Below, piece after piece: positions 50,378-62,367 of a DNA stretch of 64,000 nt (position 1 is its first letter; the number at the start of each line of letters is the position of its first letter). A program made the position numbers and the translations under genes. Under the pieces are notes generated by a model that saw only the letters and a list, made by a program, of their open reading frames with translations, had not been told where the DNA came from and searched no databases. The stretch is from positions 29,339-93,338 of the forward strand of contig JTDE01000945.1 in assembly GCA_014338405.1 (NCBI GenBank). Direction: 5' to 3'. The DNA is from Paragonimus skrjabini miyazakii (taxonomy: Eukaryota > Platyhelminthes > Trematoda > Plagiorchiida > Troglotrematidae).

Positions 50378-50693
50378 GTAAGTCATGGACACAGTAAATT
50401 ACTGTTCTTAGCTGGTGCGCCTCCTTTCGCTCATGGGGTGAAATCGATCAGCAGACTTTTGTGATTGACCTGAAAATGAGTAAGTATTTATCACTGCCCA
50501 GGAGGATTTGAGAAGGGCTTTTGCAAACGGCGTGCGTGGTGCTGGTAACACTCATCTAGGTTGAAACAGCTGTCCACCACTTCGCTGTTAGTAACTGAGA
50601 CTAACTGCTTGGAAGAACATAGTCAACGGTGAAGTCAGTATACTGATTTCGTGATGGATAACAGAAGTGGATGCCTTGGGCAGCTAAAACGAA
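50378..50693. other. No gene recognised
   Basis: No supportable feature. Confidence 0.4.
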
Positions 50694-50962
50694 TTTTAGA
50701 AGAGACACAATTGCGAAAAATCTGGACATCGGCTGGATTCGAACCAGCGACAGAAACAACATGCCCAAGCGCGGCAAGCGTTCTACCAGTTGAGCTACGA
50801 AGCCACACCGGAGGCTCAGAATTTCCACGTTTGGATCTAGTTACCCACCCAACCAACTGTGTCATATGGAATCCACCAAATGATCCAGCCGATTGACTGC
50901 CTAAGCAGGATTTCTCGATCAATCCAAGCTGGAATCCACCAACGCCACCGGTGAGCATTGAC
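50694..50962 (-). repeat. tRNA-like cassette repeat, copy D
   Basis: Complete minus-oriented copy. tRNA-like module 50,724-50,804: acceptor GGCTTCG with CGATGTC (one mismatch), A-box TAGCTCAACTGGTAGAACG, B-box GGTTCGAATCC. The long 5' leader is the fullest in the window, with GTTGGTTGGGTGGGTAAC, then GGCAGTCAATCGGCTGGATC farther out. The head ends with GAGCATTGAC, the same terminus as copy B, which supports it as a true element border. Confidence 0.7.
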
Positions 50963-51062
50963 GCTAGTTGTCGCTGGTTCGAATCCAACTAAAGTCCAGA
51001 TTTTTCGCAATTGGGTCTCTTGTGAAATTATCAAATCTGCCAAACTACTTATCAGTAAATCG
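50963..51062 (+). repeat. tRNA-like cassette repeat, partial copy E (inverted to D)
   Basis: Plus-oriented 3' part only: T-arm GCTGGTTCGAATCCAACT, then GTCCAGATTTTTCGCAATTG and the TATCAAATCTGCCAAACTAC tail. It abuts the head of copy D directly. Copies D and E share changes in the tail (CGCAATTG against CGCAAATGG in the others), suggesting they came from one source or one event. Confidence 0.65.
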
Positions 51063-52341
51063 AATTCAACGGGCTCTGAACAAAGGTTACCTTGCAAGGT
51101 ACGTTAATCGTATATTACTACAACTTGCAGACCCAATAATGTTCGCGCGTTAACCACTCCACAAGTAGACCCTATAACTAACGGGTATTTAATGGTGCAG
51201 CAACCATCTTAGTAAGGTTTCTTGCGTAAAAGTTGTTTTACCAGGTGCGCAAATCTCTTGTGGTTACAATTCGTTTTGTTACTAACACTAGTTTCGGTGT
51301 GACTTTATAACAGCCAGTCCATCATCATTTCCAAAACTGTTATGCACAGGAGATTGATGGCAGGAGGAGGGTGCGTTCGTTTAAAATGAGTGTTTCAGTA
51401 ATCGACCTATAAATAAAGGAAACAATGGAAACTAAAATCCGGAGGTATAAAAACTCTTCCGTATAACTTACACAGTTAAAAACAAAGATAACGTCAGCAA
51501 ACTACGCTATAGTAAAGTCTAACGCCTTCAACTGTCACACCATTGGCACATCTAACTAGGTTATTTCTTCCTGCTCACGTGTATTCAAAGCGTATCACAG
51601 GATTTACGCCCAAGGCCTGAAAAATCGTTGGATCACGTGTGGTCTGACACCTGTTAAAATTGCATGCTGACAACCTCGGTGAAACTTCCCTGTTTGTTTA
51701 TATTGCGTGTATGGTCTTGAGGACAAAATGCCGGCAAATAGATGGGTCATAGCGAGATTATTCACCTTAGATGTGTGGTGCAGGTTGACAACACGTATTT
51801 CTTTGTTAAGCTGAAACGGTTTACGGATCGTCACAAAATGAGAATATATCCTGATTCCTCAGTTTCCTGAATCAACAACTTAATCATTCGCATCTACAGT
51901 CATGGATAAAAAGGAACCAGCAAGTTTCGGGGGCCTTCGTAAAACTAGCATACTGTAGTGGTACTTCTTATTTAGACCTCGTGGAGTTTGCAGATTCCAG
52001 TAGATGTTGAAACTCGCACAAAAACCCCGGCGCTCATAGGGTGCAAAAGTAAATCACCCATACGTGAGTACTCGGACCTATATGAAACATCAGAGAGGTA
52101 TCGGCTGATTTAGATCAGGTCGGATGTGTTACTGTGATTCAAGTTGACCATCTGCGTTAGTTCTCCCAAACAATACGAGTTGCCGCCTGAATTTCGCACA
52201 CGAATTACGAGGCGTGGGCGTTTTGTGAACCAGCTTAAAGCCGTCGATCCACAGTCCGTCGAAAAGTAACTAATACAGAAAATCTCTCGAAAAGAAAAGC
52301 CAGACGACAATGGACGCTTTTCATATAATTTGTGCGATCAC
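51063..52341. other. No gene recognised
   Basis: A minus frame at 52,110-52,310 is protein-like but has no clear splice borders. Confidence 0.35.
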
Positions 52342-52574
52342 CTTTGTACTTTTATGGCAGTAAGAGAACAAACCAGTAAATCGACTGGGGAATAAGCATT
52401 TCGACTCCGTGGGTCGAGCGCTCGTTTAGCAAGGAAAACGTCACGCGGAAACACGATATCGGTTGACGTTAAACGATGTTCGTTTTCACTGCGCTTAGTG
52501 ATCGTAACTATTCTGCTGCCTTGTTTTCGATTGTTTCTTTCCATCGCTACAGTTTCCAACACCCAGTTTGTCAC
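52342..52574 (-). CDS. Candidate exon on the minus strand, unknown protein
   Basis: Minus frame ending at a donor GTACAAAG|GTGATC (plus-strand 52,336-52,341). It reads TNWVLETVAMERNNRKQGSR, then IVTITKRSENEHRLTSTDIV and FPRDVFLAKRALDPRSRNAY. Codon third positions use more G/C than nearby frames and the residues are well mixed. The acceptor side is not clear. Either a real exon of an unknown gene or part of an undetected transposon ORF. Confidence 0.3.
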
Positions 52575-53019
52575 CTTCGTTTAATCACGACTCAAGTTCT
52601 GTCTTCGATGCTAAGACTGAGTCCGAACACTGTGAACTAATTGAACAGCTAATTCAAGATGAGTATTTTTTTCAACTAGCGACATTGACTGCATAGGTCA
52701 ATGCTAACAGAAGATAGATGTTGGAGTAAATGTTGAAACCCCCGGAAAAGACGTGGAGGATGGTGATATTTTTAAGTTGCTGAAAGTAACGGAAAAGACC
52801 CACAGAGTCACTTTGCACAACAAACCCAAAATGTTCGTAAAATTAAAAACTCGGTGTCAGTTACAAGAGTTCGAGAGAAAATAAAAGCCACATACGATGG
52901 CAGTATATTAAGACAGATCTTCAGTAAGTTGCAAACCGATTTCTGGATCTTATACATTGGTGTAAATAACGCTTTGGATTCTTTTTTCTGCATACTCAGT
53001 GACTGCTTTCATTCGTTAG

Positions 53020-53104
53020 TCATTATGACTGTGAAACTACATTCGGAAGATTATAGTGCGGTTCTGGGGGGTTTAGAGGAACTGCGTGCCCGTTTCGTTG
53101 GGCT
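53020..53104 (+). CDS. Candidate internal exon, unknown protein
   Basis: Acceptor GACTGCTTTCATTCGTTAG (ending 53,019) and consensus donor GGGCT|GTAAGT (53,105) enclose 85 bases. The frame reads IMTVKLHSEDYSAVLGGLEE then LRARFVGL, a typical amphipathic helix. The frame is open well upstream too, so the acceptor choice could be different. I recognise no family. Confidence 0.35.
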
Positions 53105-54318
53105 GTAAGTGGTGACCGGCGCTCCTTTCTACAAAAGCCACCTAACAGAAGCAGAGCTTTTGATATTCCCTTCAGCGTTCTCTGCAAGTGATTAGCACAG
53201 CATTATCACGGGTTTTGGTTGATATATCATGTTTGCATGGTTCCGATGATGACCGAATGTTGAAAGCGACAAAAATGTGGGAAGGATATTAATTTAGAAC
53301 GTCAGTTCCTTCAACAACCGTGACGGACATGATCAGCTTCATGACTCATTATCACGAAAACATTTCGTGGAATTACGCCGTTTTCTAGAGGCTCCAAAAG
53401 ACTTAACCATCTACGGCTTGCTCCATGAATCAAAGACAATAATCAAAGGACATTAGTCAAGACCATGCTACCTGTACCAAACTACAATCAGATTCGATTT
53501 CGAACGATTAGAATAGAAAATTTAAAGTCTGCGTTGATGGCTCAGCCCAATCGAAGAGAAGCTTCATATTAAGAACTTAGCATGTTTCCGCGATGTTCGA
53601 TGATCATTAGCTTATAAGCGGCTGAGTTCCCCTAACAGTTCGTGGATTCAGAGCACATTAAGTGAAGTGAAGGCCGATCTGCACCTTTTTATCCTGCTAA
53701 TACTTGTTATCTAGTCCAGTAGTAACCACCGCAGTTGTATAATCACTAATCGGGAACTCAGCTGGGTTTATTGACACAAATGTTACCTATGACCAGAAGT
53801 TTAATATCGCCAATAAATATATATAACACGTAAACAGGAGTGGACCAACTAAAAGCGGATAACAAAAACTGTACAATAAAATGTTAGGACCTATCAAAAT
53901 CTCCATAGTACAGTAGAAATAATTCCGACACTTGCAAATTACCAGTTGTTCCAGTGGGAGCCTGCTGGATATGACGGACAGGTGGGTTGATATGACAGCA
54001 ATCCTTGAGTTGCGATTCGTTTTGCTGGATGAAGCTGTACAAGTTTTGGAGTCGAAAGTCCTTATCGTAAAATTGCGTGTTGTTTAGTTTGTGTTGTGGC
54101 TTCAAGACAGAATGTGTTGTTTAACATAGCATGAGGCAGTGGTACTTCACGTTGATGTGTCGCGCAGGAGTGTGTGACAAAACGTCGATAATTGTTGTGG
54201 AAATATTCGTGGCAAAGAGCCATGTCAAACAATGAACTAGGTAATCTTTAGTTGGCACCGTCACTAACGCTGCTGACATAGTTGGAACTTCTCATTATAT
54301 TGGGCACAGGATGTCGGG
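53105..54318. other. No gene recognised
   Basis: No supportable feature. Confidence 0.4.
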
Positions 54319-54440
54319 TCTGTGTCGAGCAGTCCACGCCAGGGCCTGTGCCGGGTGATCCTTGTCAGGCCTTGTGGCGGTCGGTACTAGTCAGCGTTGT
54401 GGCTGGCCGTCCATGTCAGGTATTGCACTGGACGCTGACT
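54319..54440. repeat. GC-rich minisatellite, about 25-26 bp units
   Basis: Four to five diverged units line up: each has a TGTG(T/C/G)CG-like start, a G(T/A)CC or similar middle, and ends in GTCAGG or GCCAGGG. Examples are CCTGTGCCGGGTGATCCTTG and CGTTGTGGCTGGCCGTCCAT. The block is much richer in G+C than its flanks. No gene link is visible. Confidence 0.6.
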
Positions 54441-57184
54441 GAATAAACATGACTGTTTTTATAGTTCACATCAGCTTTTAAAATGTGGGTCAAAGGGATT
54501 TGTCATTGTCGGTGCACGCCACATGTTGCATACGATGTTAGAGATGTAATTGACCTGATTGCACATATGACAGGTTAAAAAGGGTAATTAGGGCATATGT
54601 ACGGACGAACACATTGGAGGTGTGATAATGGGTTTTAACAGTTGTATGATCTGAGGCTACAACCTGGAAAAGGTACTCACATTGGAGTTTGTTTACTACT
54701 CTGACAGTACCACTTCACTCAAAGGTCCGAGTGGTGGCACAATTAAGGAGCTAGATTTTAACTCAAAATGAACTTGGTCCATCCTAACCAGTGGAATGTG
54801 ATTAGGAGACACGTACCAAAACAAAATAGCTAGCTGGAAAAGAGACCAAATGTGTTATAGAGGTAATGTGTAACCTGGTACAATACGAATACCCATGTAA
54901 TGAAGTATGGTTAGAGGGAAGTTTTACAAATTAACTGCTTTGCGGAGATATAAATATATGTTAAATATCTCGAAAACTTGATGGGAACGACCAGGGTGAA
55001 AAGTGTGAACAGACTTGTTGAATACTAACACTTCATAGGAACCTATATGAACAATCATCTGGGAATGGTAGTGTGATGAAAATCTACTCGATTCACCGCT
55101 TATCCAAACCCCGACACAATAGGAGTTCTAACAAGAGACCAATCCAAACGTCGCGTTGAAGATACTACATCAGGATTGGACAAACAGTCTCAATGTTACG
55201 CCTTCTGTTATTCGCTTATTTCTTTGTTCCGTATTGCACCAATTAACGTTCAGTTTGTGACTTAGTATGTTTCAATATGATCAGCCAATGAGTGACTATG
55301 ATTTCTTTAATACTGTTGTACATCGATAAATTCGGCTTCTTGTCTCACGAATATGAACTACTTACGGCAACCAATGCGAGGTCTTCTGCTTATTACTTGC
55401 ATGGGAGGTTTCAATCCTAGCACGATTTCTAGGGTTATTCGAAGTCCCTAATTCCGAGTATCACAGGTGTGCCCAGTTTAGATAGAAAATATCTGAATAA
55501 ACGACTCAGCATAGCCAATAAATATTTAGTAAAAGTTTCACTGAGTCCAAACGAAGAACGGATGAAGCCAGTTAGAACTCAACTAGTTACGGCTTACTTC
55601 ATACAATGACGAGAAAGTAGTGATTATATTTGTCGACAGTCAAGGAAGGCTTGACAGCCGGCAGTAAATCTGACAACAGTGTTATCATTTTACGAACAAA
55701 TAAGAATAATATGGGTACTGGCAGCTGATGCTGATTATTGACTCCAACCGATGTAACGCCTTGCCGATCAACAGTGTGTCAGATATATCCGCTAATAATC
55801 ACGTGAGATAGTTATCAGATGAGGATATGCGACGTTCGGTGTGATCAAGCAAGACGACAAACACTGTGCAACCGATTAGCATGCGAGAAATGACCGACAA
55901 ACCAAGCTACACCATTGAATCAAAAATCAACATTGCGAGCGAATGACAAATGACCTGATGACAGAAAACAGGCCATCGGCTGTTGAACGTAAGCGAGCGA
56001 GTAGATCGATGAAGCTGAGTGTTAACTGTAAACATAGCTATGTTTTGTCTGACGATAGACTTTGATCGGAGCCCAGTCTCTGCTTCTGATTTCACGGAGG
56101 GCCAGTCACTCCAAATGTGGTAGTCGCAATGGACCAAGTTAGGCGATGGCTTCTATCTGCTTACTGATGCTGATGATCAAACATCGACAGTTATGTTCGG
56201 CTCTAACCACTGTTACTGCATTTCGCTGATTATATAAGAGGTCGTACACTTAAAAGACTTTTTCCGTTGTTGTCATTTTCATGTCAGCTGTTTGGAAAGA
56301 CATCTTAACTCGCAAAAACAAGCGAATACGTTAAAGTCAATACGCCACAGACTGATACAGCACAGCCATAGTGATTGGAGGAGACAGTGATGCAACCCGA
56401 TGCCTAAGGAGATAACTTAACCATGCTGATTCTCGGCTACCTACATTAGCAGGAAAAGACAAACTGGCAGCTGACTCCATCTCATGCGATGACCTTGTTT
56501 GGAGTGATTGCTAGCTTACGTATTCAATTCCCAAGATAGTCGTTTCCATCGAGGATTCGTGTCGAACTTATCAACCAGCATCTGTTCATTTCATATGCAT
56601 TGGTATGCACAGGAGGTATAACACGTTTAAGGTCTCCAAATACCTCATTTACAAAATGTTAAAATCCCACCCAGACGGTTTTTGGAGTACAAGTTCAGTA
56701 GACGACTGTCTAATCAGTCTATTGTTTTTATCCCACATTTTAAGATCAAAGTTTCGCATTTGTCTGTAAGCTAAGGGAGTACAACAAACATACAAGCCAA
56801 TCGGTTTTCTAGGAGATCTGGGTCACACGAACTAACGAACACTGGAAAAGGCTCATATTGTTGAATGTTTTGCCCTAGAATCCAACAGTGGTATAAAGCT
56901 GCTGTAACCGAACGAACCAACAATTCAAGAGTATCGGTTGCAGATAGCGAAGTTTGATCAGCCTATTAGAAGTGATTAGTCATAAGAAGATGAATGAATA
57001 TTCAAGTTAAGACTTGTAGACCAACAGAGGAACAGACATTTTGTTCGATATTGTCTGGTTTATTTACAGCTGCACGGAGAATACATACAATATCTCAAGT
57101 TTGCTAATTTAACTAACTTGATGCAGTTTTGGAGAAGCCATGTAATGGGTGCCTCTCTTTAGCAAAAATGGTTAAACACTACGT
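54441..57184. other. No gene recognised
   Basis: A TATATAAGAG box at about 56,231 lies in otherwise featureless DNA. It could be an old LTR promoter, but no LTR border or PBS was found. Confidence 0.35.
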
Positions 57185-57394
57185 ATGCCTGATTGTTCCG
57201 AAGGAATCAGAAGTCAAACAGCTTCTTGTAATGGTTCGCTAAGAAATCAAACATCAAAATTGGTCGTTTCCAGTAAGGAAGCGCCCTCAGAAAGCACTTT
57301 ACGTCGAAAACTTGAAGCGCACCTATCCTGTTTAACACAGGGTGTCTTACCTCATGTTTCATTTACAACCTATAGAGATATCTGTTTACTATAG
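57185..57394 (+). CDS. Candidate exon, Ser-rich unknown protein
   Basis: The frame contains SQTASCNGSLRNQTSKLVVS then SKEAPSESTLRRKLEAHLSC, polar and Ser-rich like a linker of a regulatory protein. A possible acceptor (GGAATCAG, ending 57,210) and donor (AACACAG|GGTGTC or TTCCA|GTAAGG) exist but are not strong. A TAA lies in frame just upstream of the ATG at 57,185. Confidence 0.25.
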   Translation: MPDCSEGIRSQTASCNGSLRNQTSKLVVSSKEAPSESTLRRKLEAHLSCLTQGVLPHVSFTTYRDICLL

Positions 57395-58847
57395 CAGCAC
57401 AGTTCACCACAAAGAAAATGATTAAAGTGGAGAATATACCTATCGAATTTACAAATAAACTGAACGGTTTCTTCGTGAATGTGCAAGCGAGCGGGGGATC
57501 AAGCCACATAAAAATATAGCTCAACGTTGTTCTTTGGATACACGTCAACTGGTCGTACAACTTACCAGCCTGCACGCCTCTAGAACCGCGACTAGAACCC
57601 TGCTACATTCTGACTGGCCGTCTCTTGATCGATAGATTGCACACTGATTGAAACCTTCTGAAGGATGACTAGATAGTGTATAAGGAACAAACTGTAGTGT
57701 TACATTTCTTTCTACTACTCACGTGAATGTAGGTTGCAACTGAACAGAGGTACAACACTGATCTCGTACTACACGAACCTGCCGACGAAGTTTTATCCAC
57801 ACACTTCGAACTTCTAACACCCTGCACCAAACGATAAGAAAATGTGTTCAGTGAAAGTCTCTTTAACCAACTAGCTGGAATTACTTTCAGACGTGATCAC
57901 TCACAATGACAGACGGAATTTGAAGTAACTCTGTCATTTTCTAAGTGAAGAAAGACAACTGCACATTAACGAATTTGACTCACATTCATCAAAATAGTTG
58001 GATGATGTTTCGGTTCATATAAGTCGATCATTTGGATGAACAACAAATACCGTAGCTGCTAGATTCAAGCCTTATCAGGTGGAGCAGGAAGCTCTGTAGA
58101 CGCTGGACACAACGTATTCTTCGTCTTACCAGAGTACTCCGAAGGTGTGATAATCCCCGTATCTCAATGAAAAAAATCATTTAGATTTTGCAACCCCAAC
58201 AACCTATAAGTGGTATAGAAGTTAATCATATTCGTTAGACACTATTCGCCGAAGATACTCTAGGACGGAGATGTGCAATCTTGCTAAGAATAAGTTGGAA
58301 AATAAAGTGTGTTTAGTGGATTAGTTGGCAGTCAACAGGGTACGACGATCCACTTCTACATCGTCAACGTAATCACCAGTGGGTTCCGGTCTTGGTGGCA
58401 GTTTTCACATAACAAACTTTTGGACAAGTCTGAATCCCAAACCACACTGTAAAAATTGCGATGAAATAGGCCGTTTCGGTTGATGTTAGCCGTTCTATCA
58501 AGTGGCGCTGTCAAGTCGAGGTGATCCACTTTCACAAATGACAGAACAGGTCTATTCATTTAAGAATCCTTTCATCGCTATGAAACGATAGCTTGCCTTT
58601 CCGGAAATGAACCTTCCTCAACAGAATGATCAAGTGAGTGGCCCTGCATCGGCAAGTGGTAATGGAAACCGGAATTATCGTTTAGATGTGATTTATCATC
58701 ATCACTAGTAGACAAGGAAAACTCCATGACAAGCGTCTTCCGTGCGATCAATCCTTCGTAGTTCCAGTTTATGAGGTTCACCGTCTAAGTATTCAACATA
58801 CCATGCACCAACCAACCACACAGCAGTTTTTGACCCCTTATTTACAG
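57395..58847. other. No gene recognised
   Basis: No supportable feature. Confidence 0.4.
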
Positions 58848-59003
58848 ATCGTAAGGCTCATCGGCTTGGAATGGAATACGAGAACGTTTCTCCTGGAATC
58901 AGTTTTATATATGCGCAGACACATGATGTACGTGAGGCAAGGATACGTAGAATACAGCAATAAAAAGAACTTTGAAATCTATACTGATGACTGTCCACAG
59001 TGA
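58848..59003 (+). CDS. Candidate exon, unknown protein
   Basis: A strong acceptor (CAGTTTTTGACCCCTTATTTACAG, ending 58,847) opens a frame reading IVRLIGLEWNTRTFLLESVL, then YMRRHMMYVRQGYVEYSNK and NFEIYTDDCPQ before TGA. A donor-like TAC|GTGAGG lies inside (about 58,930), so the exon may be shorter. Rich in aromatic and charged residues; no family recognised. Confidence 0.35.
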   Translation: MVRLIGLEWNTRTFLLESVLYMRRHMMYVRQGYVEYSNKKNFEIYTDDCPQ

Positions 59004-60414
59004 CGCTGCGGTCAAGTCAGATCAATGGACCGCAACGTGCCAGGAACAAGCCCCTTTTCCAAGGCCATATGGTTAGCTGTGTTGTACTGATTAGTTCATG
59101 CTCCTCGCTCTCCACTGGCGCACTGATGTTTTGCCACCCGTTGACTGGTCATTTGCCAAAAACCGATTGTAGTGGGTGTCGCATCGTTAGTAGGCCTAGT
59201 ACAAACTTTGCTTTGACCATACACGTGGTCACCATTGTCTGCCTGGATGAAATAAGGGTTTTAAGCCAAGCACACCCAGTAAGTGAGTCAACTAGTGTGG
59301 ACGTCAGAGGGAAAAAGTAACCTTAACGTTCATCAATTCGAGAGAAGCGTCATCAGTGAAACCTAGACAGTTCATTCAAATACCGATTTTAGTTTCAGTT
59401 CTTTTGCTGATTCTTTGTAGCTTATGCGCACGTCCTGTGTCATAAATACCAACCTTTCCACAATGGTATTACGGCCACCCTTCTGTCTCTAGACCATTAG
59501 TCCGCTTATGTGTTAAACACCAACGACTGGAGTGCAGTTTCAACCTGAGCGTTCAATTCTTTGTCAACGGATTTTATGTGTATCAAACGGCTTATAATGA
59601 ATATTCCGTTTGCAAACTGTGGAAGGTACAGGGGCGTGAGCCCATTCCAAACGGTTTGTTGAGGAGGCAGAGAGCAAATGTGACCGGTCCGGCCCACTGA
59701 CCAGGCCGGCAAGTATAGGTGCACATACGGCCTGCTCGGCTGAATCATGTTCATAAAGTGTTAGAGTTAACTACATTGAGAAGGTGGCGTTATTTGTTAG
59801 TATCAGTCAAAACCGTCGAACGAACCTGCACGTTCAGAGCACGGAAGTGGCAAGAATATGTGACATGTGCATATGCCTTAGGATAAATTTGATACAAAAA
59901 TTGACATGTCAGTCTCTTAAGCACTGAGTTAAGATATGTGCTAGTAAACGGTAGTGGCACTCACATCATTGTCTAAAGTATTTTTGGGCTGAATGACGAC
60001 AGAGGAAAAGCATTGAAATAACCGAAATCACCTGAAGCAATATAAGATCCCTAGTAAATTTGAGTCATTATCATTATCAGTAACAGTAAATCGGTGACTA
60101 ATGCGTCGTATAAAAAGCAGTCCCAGTTAAAAGAAAAGAGACGGTGTTAAAGTCGTTCGAAAAAAATCATCACTATATAAACAGGGTTTCCGTAAAGGAC
60201 ATGTTAGAGACAGAAACGGAACGTATATATGATATTAATGTAGAACCTGGATTTCAAAGTTAATGAAAGAACATCACAACAATGTTGTAGACCACTACAG
60301 CGCTTCAATCATTTATTTACGTTGTGAACTATTGCAGAATTAAAAAATACCCCGAACGCTGGTCTTGAACGGAGCATGCTGAAGTTAAGTTGCTCTGATC
60401 ACCAAATAAGATAC
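59004..60414. other. No gene recognised
   Basis: The 106-codon plus frame at 59,000-59,320 has no motif; the region is slightly GC-richer on average. Confidence 0.35.
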
Positions 60415-60796
60415 ATCATTTTGGTATTGGTATGTTCGCCGAGCTTGGTATTTAGGTTGCATACGTTTCACCACCAAGTGAGGTGATATCATCAGTGAGT
60501 AAGTGTTCCAGCGTTTAGTTTTTGAGCGTGGAGTTTGCTGAGGTTAGATGGATGCTTGCCCTTATATAGTAGAGTGAGATGAACTTCTGGTTGGTCGAGC
60601 AACGACCAACCAGAATTCAGGTCAGAAGGTCAACTGACTCTGGTATACAAGAACAGGCATCCATCTAACTTCAGCAAGCCCCACGTTCAAAAACTAAACG
60701 CCGAAACACTTACGCACTGATGATGTCACCTCGCTTGGTGGTGAAACGTATGCAATCCAAATATCAAGCTCGGCGAACATACCAATATCAAAACCA
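60415..60796. mobile_element. Foldback element with hammerhead-like core, probably Penelope-related
   Basis: Two arms of about 145 bases (60,415-60,560 and 60,654-60,796) are inverted copies with about 90% identity by eye. The spacer holds a perfect 13-base hairpin (60,585-60,597 with 60,603-60,615, loop AGCAA). In the right arm (plus) the string CTGATGA (60,717-60,723) is followed by a 6-base stem GTCACC/GGTGGT and then GAAAC (60,743-60,747); the left arm has the same on the minus strand (60,495 down to 60,465). CTGATGA, stem, GAAA is the conserved core of hammerhead ribozymes, which are known from the terminal repeats of Penelope-like elements. No clear cleavage triplet closing stem III was found, and an extra T sits before the stem, so activity is doubtful. 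No RT is readable nearby. Confidence 0.6.
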
Positions 60797-62037
60797 TCAA
60801 CTCGAGCTACGAACAAAATCACCATTGTTCACAACTATCCTAGGTATATCATCTGTGAATTATTAGGTTGTGAGAAAATGCTGTGTAAACGAGACCAGAA
60901 TACGGAAACTCACAGTCAGCATTATTGTCACTGTCACCTCGGGCGCAACAGTTGACAGCTATTGATGAAGTTCGACAAGCTATTTGGCAGTATCTGGATG
61001 GAATAAACGTTTTTGTGAGAGGACCATCCTAATAAGTAACAAGCTGCCCCCCTCGTACAAATTTAATTAAGCTCGACATTTGAGAATTAGCGTCTGCAGT
61101 CGCCAGGTGACATTCTATGTTCATTCCATCCAGCAATCTTGCCACCCTAAATATATCTTTCACACGGCACCACGTGAACAGTTGGCGTACACGGTTCGAC
61201 AGCATTGAAAACTATTTTGACTATCGACGTTAGGCCGGATTGTCCACAGACATTATTGGTCTTGTGATATTTTGGTTTGTCAATGTTTGAGACCCCAATG
61301 GTGTTAGTAGTATTGTAGTTTTCTCGCCGATATAAGATTTAAGTGTCTGGATTTCCAACCGGACTTTGTTTTTTAACTTACTTGGACTATCAACCATTTG
61401 TACGGTTGAAATTTGATGTTATCCCGAAGGATTCTTTTTCATTTTATCAATGTAGACTTTCTCTCATCTACGACTACCACTTCCAAGCATTTACCAGGCC
61501 GCTTTATGACCAGATGTCCACCTGACTATAATGTTCTGAGGGCCGTAACGTTAACAGGAGATAGCATAGATTTCGGTTGCGCAGAAATGATGTGCCATCG
61601 GTGTTCCAACTCCACTAATTTTGAACTGAACGAGCGCTGACGAATGCTATGAACTGTAGAACTGAACGTGAAACGCCCTGAATTGAGTTCGTGACTCGAT
61701 GTTGTAGATTCTTTCTGGTGGAGCGAAGTAAATGAGACCGCATACCAGAGCTTTAAGCTACGAACTGTTTCATGCCACAGATGATAGATTGATAATAACG
61801 TATCGTTCGGGCTGTTCAGGAGTAGATGGCGCCAGTTTATTCTTGCTGTGGAAGCCTTGGAGATAGTGGATTTCACCGAAGTCTTTCTTTCAGATTGTAC
61901 AGATGTCAAATTAAACGAGTTTAATACAACATATCAAGCTTCGTTAAGTAATAATTGGATATGTTGCAATATATATTCTTTTTGAATTATCGGTCGTCAG
62001 CAGAGCATTTTCCCTACTTATTTTCGTGATACTTCAG
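60797..62037. other. No gene recognised
   Basis: A plus frame at 61,343-61,525 (FPTGLCFLTYLDYQPFVRL and onward) is protein-like and upstream of the terminal exon candidate, but has no clear splice borders. The 127-codon minus frame at 61,526-61,909 has no motif. Confidence 0.3.
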
Positions 62038-62262
62038 ATTTTTCGTGGTCAGGCAAATTCTACACAACGACAATCGTTTCAAATAGCTGACAAGAAGCCA
62101 TATGGTTTTTCAGCATTATTTCAGGAATTTGAATCGAAAGCCAACCTTGTACTTCAGCTGTTTCCCCACAGAGATTGGGAGACCATATTTGACGAAATGG
62201 AAGCTGTTGTTTCTCGAGACGAATTAGACAACAGAAGACAAAAACAGCAGATTGCGAGTTAG
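62038..62262 (+). CDS. Candidate terminal coding exon, unknown protein
   Basis: A T-rich tract (ttttccctacttattttcgtgatacttcag, split here only for length) ends in an acceptor at 62,037. The exon starts in phase 0 and reads IFRGQANSTQRQSFQIADKK, PYGFSALFQEFESKANLVL, QLFPHRDWETIFDEMEAVVS and RDELDNRRQKQQIAS, then TAG at 62,260. Its composition (amphipathic helices, charged tail) is the most protein-like in the window. AATAAA follows at 62,368. A consensus donor AC|GTAAGT sits two bases after the stop (62,265), so either a 3' UTR intron exists or that site is unused. I do not recognise the protein. Confidence 0.45.
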   Translation: MFRGQANSTQRQSFQIADKKPYGFSALFQEFESKANLVLQLFPHRDWETIFDEMEAVVSRDELDNRRQKQQIAS

Positions 62263-62367
62263 ACGTAAGTTAGTTAAATACGCTCAAATATCAGTAACAC
62301 GAGACCAGTTAGAACGTGCAAGACATCTGGTCTGAACTAGCTTTTGCGTTTGAAATATACGATTACC

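Noticed and set aside
56220..56260. TATATAAGAG as a gene promoter
   Set aside because: A TATA-like string alone in AT-rich DNA, without a convincing downstream first exon or an LTR border.
61526..61909. 127-codon minus ORF
   Set aside because: Length is within chance for this much six-frame sequence, with no motif and no splice or promoter context.
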